Source: Paraspadella gotoi (Eukaryota > Chaetognatha). Taken from it: a DNA stretch of 64,000 bases. Both the position numbers and the translations under genes were made by a program. The stretch covers positions 24,347,861 to 24,411,860 of the forward strand of contig CM119265.1 of assembly GCA_051294375.1 (NCBI GenBank), in the 5' to 3' direction. Below are positions 48,061 to 59,920 of this stretch, piece by piece. Numbering within the stretch: the first letter of the stretch is position 1; each line of letters starts with the position of its first letter. Under the pieces are notes generated by a model. That model did no database searches. It had not been told where the DNA came from and saw only the letters and a program-made list of their open reading frames with translations.

Positions 48061-48094
48061 GCCGTCCCCCGCCAAACAATAATTCGCCACACGA

Positions 48095-51000
48095 TTCTAC
48101 CTTCTCCACTCGTCGATGCCAGCGATGGGCGAGCCTGGTTGATAGACGGAGGCGCAATGCTCTCCCTAATCCCACCAACGCCCGAACCAACGCGCCGCTG
48201 GTCCTTCCGGTCCGCAATTGCAGGCCGCGAATGGGACGCCAATCACCTGTTTCGGCACTACAACGAGAAATATCACACTCGGCCAAGACGTTTCCCGTTC
48301 GACAGTTTTAAATTGCTGACGTCACGCAAAGTATTTTGGGCGCCGATTTTTTGGCACAATACTTCCTCGCCCCAACCACCGCGATGGCCTACTTCTCGAT
48401 CTCAAAGACTACTCGACAATCACCTGCGCCCGAGCGTACGGCCAATCGGTTTCCCACGTCCATTTCGCGGGCCAGGACAGTCAATTTTATCAATTGCTGG
48501 ACCGCTACCCGACCCTTTGTACGCCGACTTTCGAGATCAAGGAGCCCAAACATGGAATCCGCCACTACATCGCGACACAAGGACGCCCATGTCAGGCTCG
48601 TGCCCGCCGCCTGTCGCCTGAAAAGTTAGCAGTGGCCAAGGCCGAATTGGACAAAATGGTAGAGCTCGGAGTGGCAGTCCGGGCAAAGAGTCCATGGTCC
48701 TCGCCCCTCCACTGCGTCCCGAAAGGAGACGGAGGATGGCGAGTCTGCGGTGATTACCGGCCAGCTTAACGCACAGACCATCCCAGATCGTTATCCAGTG
48801 AAATTGTTGGCGGATTTCACGCCCATTGGCAGGCAAAAAGGTATTCTCCAAGATCGACCTCTTGAAAGGTTACCACCGATCCCGGTGGCGCCTGAGGATG
48901 TACCCAAGACGCCGTCATTACACCTTTTGGCCTCTACGTTTTTCCTGCGGACCCCTTTTGGTTTAAAAAACGCAGGACAAGACTTCCAGCGTCTCATGGA
49001 CGAAATACTCGGAGGCATGCCCGTGTATATGTTACCTCGATGACATACTGGTCGCGAGTGAGGATGACGATCAACATGCAAGGATCTGGAGGAGGTGTTC
49101 GAGGCGCTGCAGGAGAACGGCCTAGTCATCATAGGAAGAAATGCATCCTCGGCCCAAGAATCTCTAGAGTTCCTTGGATATCACGTCGACGCGAGCGGAG
49201 TGAAGCCACTCCCCACCGTGTCGACGCCCTTCCGAAGACTGCCGCACCACGACCGTCAAGGAGTTACACGTTTCCTCGGGATGATAAACTACTACCGGAC
49301 GTTTCATCCCGAGGGTGGCGCATCACGCGACGCCTCTTTACGATGCCTCAAAGGAAGCCGCGCCGTTTAGAGTGGACGCCGAGTTGTCAACGCGGCATTT
49401 GACGCCGTCAAGGAGCTTTAGCGAACGCCGTCCTCCTTCGCCATCCAAAAACCGGCGCCGCCATCTCACTCACAACGACGCATCCGACCACGCCATAGGA
49501 GCCGTCCTGGAGCAGCGCGGGCAAAAGGCTGGGAGCCCTTGGCCTTTTTCTCGGCCAAGGCTGAGCGATGCCCAAAGGAAATGGCCACCTCGATAGGGAG
49601 CTATATGGCGCCTTCCGAGCCGTCAGGCATTTCCGACCATGGCTGGAGGGTCGTACATTCGTCTTATATACAGATCACATGAGTCTGATCACGCCCTCAC
49701 AAAAGACGGAACCTCAAACGGCCCGCCAGACATTTCAACTCTCGGCCATCTCGGAATATACTACAGATATTCGACATGTCGAGGGCAAGGCAAATGTCGT
49801 GGCCACGCCCTCTCGCGCCCTAACTCAAGGCTCCGACATCTCCAGCAGACCATTGAGTGCCGAGAAGTCGGAACACCTCTCCCTTGTTGTCGCCGCCATT
49901 CAGCATCAAGGCGTCGACCTTCGCGAGATGGCGCGCCAACAGCCATTAGATCGAGATTTCCGTCGCTCTCGCAAGATCCCGCCACGGGGCTCCATTTCAG
50001 ACGGATCCAGCTTGGTGACGATTCCATCTTCGTTTGACATCTCCAATGGCCCGCCAAGGCCGTTCGTGCCAGAGGCCTGGCGCCGAAAAGTTTTTCAGAC
50101 AATTCATGATCTTGGCCACCCAGCATCGCGAGGACGCGAGACGCTGTGGCTGAAAATTTGTCTGGCCATCGATGGCGCGGCACGTAACGCGTTGGGCACG
50201 TGAGTGTATCGCTTGCCAGCGCGCTAAGGTGACGCGCCACGTCATTTCCGGAAATTGGCGATTTCGCAGTGCCGGCCACGTCGTTTCCAGCATGTGCACG
50301 TGGACCTCGGTCAAAATGCCCTCTTCAAATGGTTTCACGTACCTCCTCACCGCCGTCGACAGATTTACGAGATGGCCGATGGCGGTGCCATCAAGGGATT
50401 ACAGCAACCACCGTCGCTGATACTTTGCACATCAATTGGGTCGCATCTTTCGGCATCCCTGCCGAAATCACTACAGATCGTGGCTCGCAATTTTCATCAA
50501 CAATCTGGCGACAGCTCGCCAAAACGTGGGATTGCCAGCTGCGTTAACTACAGCTTACATCCAGAAGCAAATGGATTGGTGGAGCGATTCCATCGCCGAC
50601 TAAAGGAATCACTCATTGCAATCTCCACAGACGACCCAGCGGCTGGTATTGGAGACTTCCTCGGCCCTCCTTGCAATTCGAACCACCATCAAACCGGATG
50701 TGGACGCCTCCCCAGCCAGTTGGTCTACGGAGACGCCTCACCGTGCCCGGCGACATCCTGGGACGAGCCAATCTGAGGCGGAAGAGCGGGAAGCTCGTCG
50801 ACGCCTTAGAGACGAACTCCGAGTCGAAGTCGAGCGGCTCCAGCCGGCGGCCACCCAGCAGGCATCGAAGACCTCGGGTGCACCTTCCGGACAGCCTCGC
50901 GACATGCACGCACGTCTTCATCCGGCGCGCGGCGGCACAACCGTCTCTCACTGCACCATACGAAGGTCCTTTCCGCGTTACAGCAAGAGACAATCAAAAT

Positions 51001-51105
51001 TTTAAAATTGACATTCCGGGTAGAGGCATCGAGACCGTCGCCATAGCCCGCGTCAAACCGGCTAACGTCGACAACGATGAAGACGGCGACGCTGCCCCAA
51101 GATGA
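48095..51105 (+). pseudogene. pol: Gypsy pol (PR-RT-RH-IN), frameshifted, copy 1
   Basis: Protease: WLIDGGA at 48136-48156, where the family usually has D-T/S-G, so the second residue is unusual. Reverse transcriptase: about 48494-49370, with SPWSSPLHCVPK, RTPFGLKNAGQDFQRLM and the catalytic YLDD at 49033-49044 in another frame. RNase H: about 49470-49830, with YTDHMSL and HVEGKANVV. Integrase: the H/H pair in IHDLGHP (about 50100) and CIAC (50205-50216) form the zinc-binding module. The catalytic triad lies at Asp 50303-50305 (HVDL), Asp 50476-50478 (TTDRGSQF) and Glu 50582-50584 (GLVERFHR), giving the D,D-35-E spacing. The C-terminal GPFRV (about 50970) is a GPY/F module. Many frame changes separate these blocks. 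A proline-rich tail stays open to about 51441. Confidence 0.92.
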
Positions 51106-51126
51106 AGCTAGACCGTCCCCGAGCCC

Positions 51127-51441
51127 GTGGAGGTCCGAACCGGCCGGTCACCTCCTCCCAGTTCGTCGACGCCGTCGCCGTCCCCGGCAACCGAGCAACG
51201 GCGCCATAATGATGAGCAAATTGAACCACTTCCGGCCACGCCCATCTTAGCACCAACGTCTCCTCGAGCTCCACCCTCGCCAGAGCCACCTCGCGAGGCC
51301 CCTACGCCGCGCAACGCCGTCGTTCGGCCTCGGCCATTTCTCGAGCCAAGCCAGCAGACGCCTGTTGCCGCCCGAGCGCCAATAGCGGCGACACGCCCAA
51401 ATTACGGCGCGGTGGTTACGACACATCCTTCAGCAAAATGA
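51127..51441 (+). other. Proline-rich 3' open frame of the gypsy element, copy 1
   Basis: 104 codons rich in Pro, Ala, Ser and Thr (SPPPSSSTPSPSP, then PPSPEPPREAPTP) between the GPY/F module and the polypurine tract. It could be the frame-shifted end of pol or non-coding. There is no membrane segment or signal peptide, so it is not an envelope. Confidence 0.35.
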
Positions 51442-51507
51442 TACAACTAAGCCCAACAGTGAAGAAATTGTCTCCATCGTCTCCAACGGTTTCCTCGTCA
51501 GGGGGGA

Positions 51508-52152
51508 TGTGGATTTGATCCAGTTCTTCGCTTTCCAAGTTGACGGAGTTGGGCAAATCGCCAAATAATATTATGAACAAACTTATCCTTAAACTAATAT
51601 ACAATTTAACAATAAATTGAATCAAAATAAAAGAGTCATCTCCCGGATTCGATCCCGGGAAAGATCATCCACAAACAGTGAATTAGAGTTCATCACCATC
51701 ACTGTAATTAATATAGATATTCCCTTTGTATTAATATTTATAGCATGTCATATTGATTATGTTGAACAAGAGAACATTATAACCTTATATTTTACTAGGG
51801 TACACTAGTAGTATTTTTAATAGTTCTCATTTCTGTTATATCATTTAGTTCTTAGTTCTTCTGGTAAAGAATTTGTTATCAACACTTACTGTCCATCACT
51901 ACAGTCTTGAATACTTATTCTAATTGTTAAGTTCATTGATTTATGTATTCCTTATTGATTGTTAGTATTATTTCCTTTTGCTTGTTTGTGCATATAGATA
52001 CTCTATGGAATTCTATGGAATATCTATATGCTTTGATTATTTATTAAGGTTGATTTTATAATGAACAAATAAATAAATTTTGTTCTTGGAAAACATTTTT
52101 ATCTTATGAACGAACTAGTGAGGCGCAGACGCACGTGGTGTCGTTCACCACA
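51508..52152 (+). repeat. 3' LTR, copy 1
   Basis: Begins TGTGGATTTG right after AGGGGGGA (51500-51507) and ends TTCACCACA, consistent with TG...CA ends; 645 bp. Its first part (51508 to about 51620) has no counterpart in the 5' LTR. Confidence 0.8.
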
Positions 52153-52685
52153 TTCATCATCCAATCCATCCATCATCCATCCATCCATTACCATCCATCC
52201 ATCCATCCATCCTTTTCTCGAGGCGCCATATCNNNNNNNNNNNNNNNNNNNNNNNNNTCGGGTTTTGGCCCTCGATTCCAGTCGAGATCATCGTTTTGGT
52301 GCCACCGACTTTTATTGCGAGTTTTCTCCAACGCCTCTCGAAACAAAAGGACCCCTCGTTGGCTCCAGCGCCTCTCGCAATGTCGATAATTCTGTCTCTG
52401 TCTCTATCTCACACTCGGTCTTCGCGCGGGTTATTTCGTCCCGGATTCTGCTCTTTTCCAATCGGACGCAGTTTTTTAGGTCGGTCAGTCCGTCCGTCCG
52501 TCCGTCAGTTTTAAGATTATTAGAAAAACTGTAATTTTCAAATTATGTACTGAACTGAAATTGGTACAACCAATGTAATTTTTTTTTTCAATAAACAAGC
52601 TATCTTGTCGCTGACTTATGAGTTTAGACAGGCTAAAATTGCTATGATTTATACTGGCTACAATCTTTCTCACTTGTAGATAATA
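52153..52685 (+). repeat. Inter-copy segment F1
   Basis: (CATC)n sequence, a 25-N gap, a unique-looking stretch, a TCCGTCCG run, then an R1 fragment cut at GTAGATAAT. Homologous to 58557-59089 but with many single-base indels. No gene. Confidence 0.85.
52550..52685 (-). repeat. Dispersed repeat R1, cut by the duplication junction
   Basis: ATTGGTACAACCAATGTAAT to CACTTGTAGATAAT, then directly the second retrotransposon copy. The equivalent R1 at 58945 continues past this point. Confidence 0.65.
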
Positions 52686-53220
52686 AAATTCAAAATAAAA
52701 GAGTCATCTCCCGGATTCGATCCGGGAAAGATCATCCACAAACAGTGAATTAGAGTTCATCACCATCACTGTAATTAAATATAGATATTCCCTTTGTATT
52801 ATTATTATAGCATGTCATATTGATTATGTTGAACAAGAGAACATTATAACCTTATATTTTACTAGGGTACACTAGTAGTATTTTAATAGTTCTCATTTCT
52901 GTTATATCATTTAGTTCTTAGTTCTTCTGGTAAAGAATTTGTTATCAACACTTACTGTCCATCACTACAGTTTGAATACTTATTCTAATGTTAAGTTTCA
53001 TTGATTTTATGTATTCCTTATTGATTGTTAGTATTATTTCCTTTTGCTTGTTTGTGCATATAGATACTCTATGGAATTCTATGGAATATCTATATGCTTT
53101 GATTATTTTATTAAGGTTGATTTTATAAATGAACAAATAAATAATTTTGTTCTTGGAAAACATTTTTATCTTATGAACGAACTAGTGAGGCGCAGACGCA
53201 CGTGGTGGTCGTTCACCACA
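52686..53220 (+). repeat. 5' LTR, truncated, copy 2
   Basis: Identical to 46282-46816, but joined on the left to R1 sequence instead of CATT repeats. Confidence 0.85.
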
Positions 53221-53541
53221 TTGGTCAGCCCGACTACGAACTTTCAAAGCCTCTTGAGCACCGCTCGAGACGCTCACCAACCTTCCCACGAGTCAGATAT
53301 AGCGCAGACGACGCCAGGATTCAACGCCAGACGCTCGCGCAGCCCAAACAGATGCCGCTGCAGATTCAGGCGTCACACAAGGTCCCAAGCCACTTCACTC
53401 AACGTCCCGCCCTCAATTGCCGCGGTCGACGTTCCCATCACCAAGCATTGCTGACGAGGAAGTCGAAGCGCCCGTCAAACGACGCCACAAACTCCAAGAA
53501 TCTTACTTTTCCCCTCGGCCGACATAGACGCGCCTTCAACC

Positions 53542-54464
53542 ATGGAGCAGCCCGCCAACGCAGACGGAAGTCGAGGCACTCGAGCGGCGCTGGACGCCGC
53601 CATGGCCGCCACGCGCGCCGCCAGGAGGCGCTCTCGAGATCTGAAAAGCCCAAGAAACCAGACCTGCCACCTTTCGACCGTGACAATATCGAAATATGGA
53701 TAAGACGCGTCGAGTCCGCGTATACGCGAGCGAGAGTCGTCACTGCCAAGGATAAATTCGCCTTCTTGGAGGCGAAGATTTCAGTCGACGTCGACCCGCG
53801 TATCAAACGCGTTTCTTACGGAGATCCGTCAGAGGAGAGGTGGACGGCCTTCATCGAATATCTTCTTTCCGAATATGGCTTGACGAAACGCCAACAAGCA
53901 GAAACACTTCTTGATGCCAAGGTTGCCGCGACGACATGCGACCGTCGCAACACCTCGCCGTTTAGTAGAGAAATCATCGACGGTAAATATTCGACGACAT
54001 CAGGAAGGAGCTGGTCATTAGAGACTTCCTCCGGCAAGTCAAGGCAAGCGTCATCGATCGCGCCGAATCATCGACAGCTGCGGAGCTGGCTGCCATGCCG
54101 ACAGACATTTCGACGCAACAGGGAAGCCTTTGTACAAGAGCGCGCCTCGTCGATCAATCTTGTTACGTGCGACGACGAGCCTTCTTTCTCTAGCGACGAC
54201 GATGAGCGCATCGAAATCAAGCGCAGTAAATCAACGCCGTGAGCGACCTTTCTCTTCCACCAGATGGAACCGCGCCTCTGGCGCCACTCGAGCGCCAACT
54301 CAAAAACCAGAAGGCGCCGGTTCATCGAGGTTAAAGCAGATTTTTGCCAGTTCCACCTGAAGTTCGGAGACTCCGCCTACGTTGTGAAAAGGGTTGCACA
54401 CGTTATGGGGAAAAACGCGCCACAAAAGCCGGGAAACGGCCAGGCGGGGAAGGCGCAGGTGAAC
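53542..54464 (+). pseudogene. gag: Gypsy gag, frameshifted, copy 2
   Basis: Counterpart of 47138-48060 with the same frame changes. The capsid-like region and the CQFH and CEKGC boxes are in the same relative positions. It adds no independent evidence about function because it appears to be the same sequence. Confidence 0.8.
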
Positions 54465-54498
54465 GCCGTCCCCCGCCAAACAATAATTCGCCACACGA

Positions 54499-57400
54499 TT
54501 CTACCTTCTCCACTCGTCGATGCCAGCGATGGGCGAGCCTGGTTGATAGACGGAGGCGCAATGCTCTCCCTAATCCCACCAACGCCCGAACCAACGCGCC
54601 GCTGGTCCTTCCGGTCCGCAATTGCAGGCCGCGAATGGGACGCCAATCACCTGTTTCGGCACTACAACGAGAAATATCACACTCGGCCAAGACGTTTCCC
54701 GTTCGACAGTTTTAAATTGCTGACGTCACGCAAAGTATTTTGGGCGCCGATTTTTTGGCACAATACTTCCTCGCCCCAACCACCGCGATGGCCTACTTCT
54801 CGATCTCAAAGACTACTCGACAATCACCTGCGCCCGAGCGTACGGCCAATCGGTTTCCCACGTCCATTTCGCGGGCCAGGACAGTCAATTTTATCAATTG
54901 CTGGACCGCTACCCGACCCTTTGTACGCCGACTTTCGAGATCAAGGAGCCCAAACATGGAATCCGCCACTACATCGCGACACAAGGACGCCCATGTCAGG
55001 CTCGTGCCCGCCGCCTGTCGCCTGAAAAGTTAGCAGTGGCCAAGGCCGAATTGGACAAAATGGTAGAGCTCGGAGTGGCAGTCCGGGCAAAGAGTCCATG
55101 GTCCTCGCCCCTCCACTGCGTCCCGAAAGGAGACGGAGGATGGCGAGTCTGCGGTGATTACCGGCCAGCTTAACGCACAGACCATCCCAGATCGTTATCC
55201 AGTGAAATTGTTGGCGGATTTCACGCCCATTGGCAGGCAAAAAGGTATTCTCCAAGATCGACCTCTTGAAAGGTTACCACCGATCCCGGTGGCGCCTGAG
55301 GATGTACCCAAGACGCCGTCATTACACCTTTTGGCCTCTACGTTTTTCCTGCGGACCCCTTTTGGTTTAAAAAACGCAGGACAAGACTTCCAGCGTCTCA
55401 TGGACGAAATACTCGGAGGCATGCCCGTGTATATGTTACCTCGATGACATACTGGTCGCGAGTGAGGATGACGATCAACATGCAAGGATCTGGAGGAGGT
55501 GTTCGAGGCGCTGCAGGAGAACGGCCTAGTCATCATAGGAAGAAATGCATCCTCGGCCCAAGAATCTCTAGAGTTCCTTGGATATCACGTCGACGCGAGC
55601 GGAGTGAAGCCACTCCCCACCGTGTCGACGCCCTTCCGAAGACTGCCGCACCACGACCGTCAAGGAGTTACACGTTTCCTCGGGATGATAAACTACTACC
55701 GGACGTTTCATCCCGAGGGTGGCGCATCACGCGACGCCTCTTTACGATGCCTCAAAGGAAGCCGCGCCGTTTAGAGTGGACGCCGAGTTGTCAACGCGGC
55801 ATTTGACGCCGTCAAGGAGCTTTAGCGAACGCCGTCCTCCTTCGCCATCCAAAAACCGGCGCCGCCATCTCACTCACAACGACGCATCCGACCACGCCAT
55901 AGGAGCCGTCCTGGAGCAGCGCGGGCAAAAGGCTGGGAGCCCTTGGCCTTTTTCTCGGCCAAGGCTGAGCGATGCCCAAAGGAAATGGCCACCTCGATAG
56001 GGAGCTATATGGCGCCTTCCGAGCCGTCAGGCATTTCCGACCATGGCTGGAGGGTCGTACATTCGTCTTATATACAGATCACATGAGTCTGATCACGCCC
56101 TCACAAAAGACGGAACCTCAAACGGCCCGCCAGACATTTCAACTCTCGGCCATCTCGGAATATACTACAGATATTCGACATGTCGAGGGCAAGGCAAATG
56201 TCGTGGCCACGCCCTCTCGCGCCCTAACTCAAGGCTCCGACATCTCCAGCAGACCATTGAGTGCCGAGAAGTCGGAACACCTCTCCCTTGTTGTCGCCGC
56301 CATTCAGCATCAAGGCGTCGACCTTCGCGAGATGGCGCGCCAACAGCCATTAGATCGAGATTTCCGTCGCTCTCGCAAGATCCCGCCACGGGGCTCCATT
56401 TCAGACGGATCCAGCTTGGTGACGATTCCATCTTCGTTTGACATCTCCAATGGCCCGCCAAGGCCGTTCGTGCCAGAGGCCTGGCGCCGAAAAGTTTTTC
56501 AGACAATTCATGATCTTGGCCACCCAGCATCGCGAGGACGCGAGACGCTGTGGCTGAAAATTTGTCTGGCCATCGATGGCGCGGCACGTAACGCGTTGGG
56601 CACGTGAGTGTATCGCTTGCCAGCGCGCTAAGGTGACGCGCCACGTCATTTCCGGAAATTGGCGATTTCGCAGTGCCGGCCACGTCGTTTCCAGCATGTG
56701 CACGTGGACCTCGGTCAAAATGCCCTCTTCAAATGGTTTCACGTACCTCCTCACCGCCGTCGACAGATTTACGAGATGGCCGATGGCGGTGCCATCAAGG
56801 GATTACAGCAACCACCGTCGCTGATACTTTGCACATCAATTGGGTCGCATCTTTCGGCATCCCTGCCGAAATCACTACAGATCGTGGCTCGCAATTTTCA
56901 TCAACAATCTGGCGACAGCTCGCCAAAACGTGGGATTGCCAGCTGCGTTAACTACAGCTTACATCCAGAAGCAAATGGATTGGTGGAGCGATTCCATCGC
57001 CGACTAAAGGAATCACTCATTGCAATCTCCACAGACGACCCAGCGGCTGGTATTGGAGACTTCCTCGGCCCTCCTTGCAATTCGAACCACCATCAAACCG
57101 GATGTGGACGCCTCCCCAGCCAGTTGGTCTACGGAGACGCCTCACCGTGCCCGGCGACATCCTGGGACGAGCCAATCTGAGGCGGAAGAGCGGGAAGCTC
57201 GTCGACGCCTTAGAGACGAACTCCGAGTCGAAGTCGAGCGGCTCCAGCCGGCGGCCACCCAGCAGGCATCGAAGACCTCGGGTGCACCTTCCGGACAGCC
57301 TCGCGACATGCACGCACGTCTTCATCCGGCGCGCGGCGGCACAACCGTCTCTCACTGCACCATACGAAGGTCCTTTCCGCGTTACAGCAAGAGACAATCA

Positions 57401-57509
57401 AAATTTTAAAATTGACATTCCGGGTAGAGGCATCGAGACCGTCGCCATAGCCCGCGTCAAACCGGCTAACGTCGACAACGATGAAGACGGCGACGCTGCC
57501 CCAAGATGA
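54499..57509 (+). pseudogene. pol: Gypsy pol, frameshifted, copy 2
   Basis: Counterpart of 48095-51105. YLDD is at 55437-55448, CIAC at 56609-56620, the integrase triad near 56707, 56880 and 56986, and the GPF box near 57374. All breaks are shared with copy 1. Confidence 0.92.
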
Positions 57510-57911
57510 AGCTAGACCGTCCCCGAGCCCGTGGAGGTCCGAACCGGCCGGTCACCTCCTCCCAGTTCGTCGACGCCGTCGCCGTCCCCGGCAACCGAGC
57601 AACGGCGCCATAATGATGAGCAAATTGAACCACTTCCGGCCACGCCCATCTTAGCACCAACGTCTCCTCGAGCTCCACCCTCGCCAGAGCCACCTCGCGA
57701 GGCCCCTACGCCGCGCAACGCCGTCGTTCGGCCTCGGCCATTTCTCGAGCCAAGCCAGCAGACGCCTGTTGCCGCCCGAGCGCCAATAGCGGCGACACGC
57801 CCAAATTACGGCGCGGTGGTTACGACACATCCTTCAGCAAAATGATACAACTAAGCCCAACAGTGAAGAAATTGTCTCCATCGTCTCCAACGGTTTCCTC
57901 GTCAGGGGGGA

Positions 57912-58556
57912 TGTGGATTTGATCCAGTTCTTCGCTTTCCAAGTTGACGGAGTTGGGCAAATCGCCAAATAATATTATGAACAAACTTATCCTTAAACTA
58001 ATATACAATTTAACAATAAATTGAATCAAAATAAAAGAGTCATCTCCCGGATTCGATCCCGGGAAAGATCATCCACAAACAGTGAATTAGAGTTCATCAC
58101 CATCACTGTAATTAATATAGATATTCCCTTTGTATTAATATTTATAGCATGTCATATTGATTATGTTGAACAAGAGAACATTATAACCTTATATTTTACT
58201 AGGGTACACTAGTAGTATTTTTAATAGTTCTCATTTCTGTTATATCATTTAGTTCTTAGTTCTTCTGGTAAAGAATTTGTTATCAACACTTACTGTCCAT
58301 CACTACAGTCTTGAATACTTATTCTAATTGTTAAGTTCATTGATTTATGTATTCCTTATTGATTGTTAGTATTATTTCCTTTTGCTTGTTTGTGCATATA
58401 GATACTCTATGGAATTCTATGGAATATCTATATGCTTTGATTATTTATTAAGGTTGATTTTATAATGAACAAATAAATAAATTTTGTTCTTGGAAAACAT
58501 TTTTATCTTATGAACGAACTAGTGAGGCGCAGACGCACGTGGTGTCGTTCACCACA
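57912..58556 (+). repeat. 3' LTR, copy 2
   Basis: Counterpart of 51508-52152, including the indels that set the 3' LTR apart from the 5' LTR. Confidence 0.8.
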
Positions 58557-59117
58557 TTCATCATCTCACATCCCATCCATCCATCCATCCATCCATATCC
58601 ATCCATCACATCCTCCATCCATCCTCCTCCATCTTCCTTTCTGAGGGCGCCATATCGGGTTTTGGCCTCGATTCAGTCGAGGATCATCGTTTGGTGCCAC
58701 CGACTTTTAATTGCGAGTTTTCTCCAACGCCTCTCGAAACAAAAGGACCCTCTCGTGGCTCCAGCGCCTCTCGCAATGTCGATAATTCTGTCTCTGTCTC
58801 TTCTCCACTCGGTCTTCGCAGCGGGTTATTTTCGTCCGGATTCTGCTCTTTCCAATCGACGCAGTTTTTTAGCGGTCGGTCAGTCCGTCCGTCCGTCCGG
58901 TCAGTTTTAAGATTATTTAGAAAAACTGTAATTTTAAATTATGTACTGAACTAGAATTGGTACAACCAATGTAATTTTTTTTTCAATAAACAAGCTAATC
59001 TTGTCGCTGACTCTTATGAGTTTAGACAGGCTAAATTGCTATGATTTATACTGGCTACCAATCTTTCTCACTTGTAGATAATAGCATAACAAGCCCCTAT
59101 AAGTTGTTCCAAACTTA
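58557..59117 (+). repeat. Flank segment F2 (homologue of F1)
   Basis: (CATC)n, GGCGCCATATCGGGTTTTGG, TCCGTCCGTCC and an R1 copy (58945-59117) in the order of F1, continuing past the F1 breakpoint with AGCATAACAAGCCCC to the N gap at 59118. Confidence 0.85.
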
Positions 59118-59351
59118 NNNNNNNNNNNNNNNNNNNNNNNNNTATTTTATTAAAAGAGTATTAAACGCAAAATACGAAACTGCTATTAATAGAATGATGG
59201 GAAACCTTCATTGTTTTTCTTTTTCGTCGAGGCTAAATGTTTTCATTCATTCAACTGTTTTTCCCCCAGAGTCAATTGGTAAATATATTATATATATTAA
59301 AAAAATATTAATGTCGCATATAATATAGTATATAAATTTTTTTTCACGAAG

Positions 59352-59588
59352 TCTATTGAGTATCGTATTCGTGACTTCGCGAAATCCAGAGTCCATGAAA
59401 AATCTATGGTGAGAAAAGAAAAAAGAGAAACTAAGATTGAAAAGGAGAAAGATACGTCATTCGACCTCGTCATTAATGCACGCGCCGAGCGAGTCTCCAT
59501 TTACGAAAAAAAAAGACCATCTACGGCGAAAGAGGATGAAATGTGTCCCGCATCATTAAGACGAATGTCGGCCGCTTTGACTCCCGCT
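59352..59588 (+). CDS. Candidate exon, hypothetical basic protein
   Basis: Open for about 110 codons on the plus strand. A T-rich stretch ending CACGAAG may be an acceptor and CCCGCT then GTAAGA a donor, which gives 79 codons in phase 0. The peptide is rich in Lys, Arg and Glu and not repetitive: EYRIRDFAKSRVHEKSM, then DTSFDLVINARAERVSIYE, then CPASLRRMSAALTPA. An internal ATG at 59406 is an alternative start, with the frame closing at 59639. No domain recognised and no partner exon seen. The acceptor is weak. It could be a real internal exon or a chance open frame between two repeats. Confidence 0.3.
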
Positions 59589-59642
59589 GTAAGAAGAGCA
59601 TCGACGGTAGAAATACATCTGAGGTTATATATCTTATAATAT

Positions 59643-59920
59643 CTTATAATATATATTAAGGGAGTGGTATTTTCATTCAACTGAAACATTCTTTGAAACA
59701 TTATACCATTTCATTGATAGGGAAGCCAGGTACTCTGGGAGTGAATAAACGAGACTGTGAGAGAGTCTTGTAGGGACCTGCTATGTCATTATCTTGTAAG
59801 AGTGATGGAGGCCTTAAACCGCCAAAGCCTGTCCAAAGTCAGGGGCAAGATAGCTTATTTATTAAATGAATAGATAATTTTTATATTGGTTGTACCAATT
59901 TCATATAAATTTAAATTATT
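59643..59920 (+). repeat. Dispersed repeat R1, plus orientation, near full length
   Basis: From AAGGGAGTGGTATTTTCATT, through GGGACCTGCTATGTCATTAT, to ATTGGTTGTACCAAT. Confidence 0.75.

Larger units (their letters stand above)
46282..52152 (+). mobile_element. Ty3/gypsy LTR retrotransposon, copy 1
   Basis: A truncated 5' LTR, PBS-like TGG, gag, pol in the order protease, reverse transcriptase, RNase H, integrase, then a G-rich polypurine tract (51500-51507) and a 3' LTR. This domain order defines Metaviridae (Ty3/gypsy). No envelope gene is visible. The coding region is broken by several frameshifts. A second copy at an exact offset of 6404 bp (52686-58556) has identical reading frames throughout. 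The first 115 bp or so of the 5' LTR are missing, so a target duplication cannot be checked. Confidence 0.95.
52686..58556 (+). mobile_element. Ty3/gypsy LTR retrotransposon, copy 2
   Basis: Same sequence as 46282-52152 shifted by 6404 bp. Reading frames, breaks and both LTRs agree at every point compared, and identity stops at the same 5' LTR truncation point. Confidence 0.95.

Noticed and set aside
51127-51441. Envelope gene of the gypsy element
   Set aside because: The frame is proline-rich with no signal peptide, Cys pattern or membrane segment.
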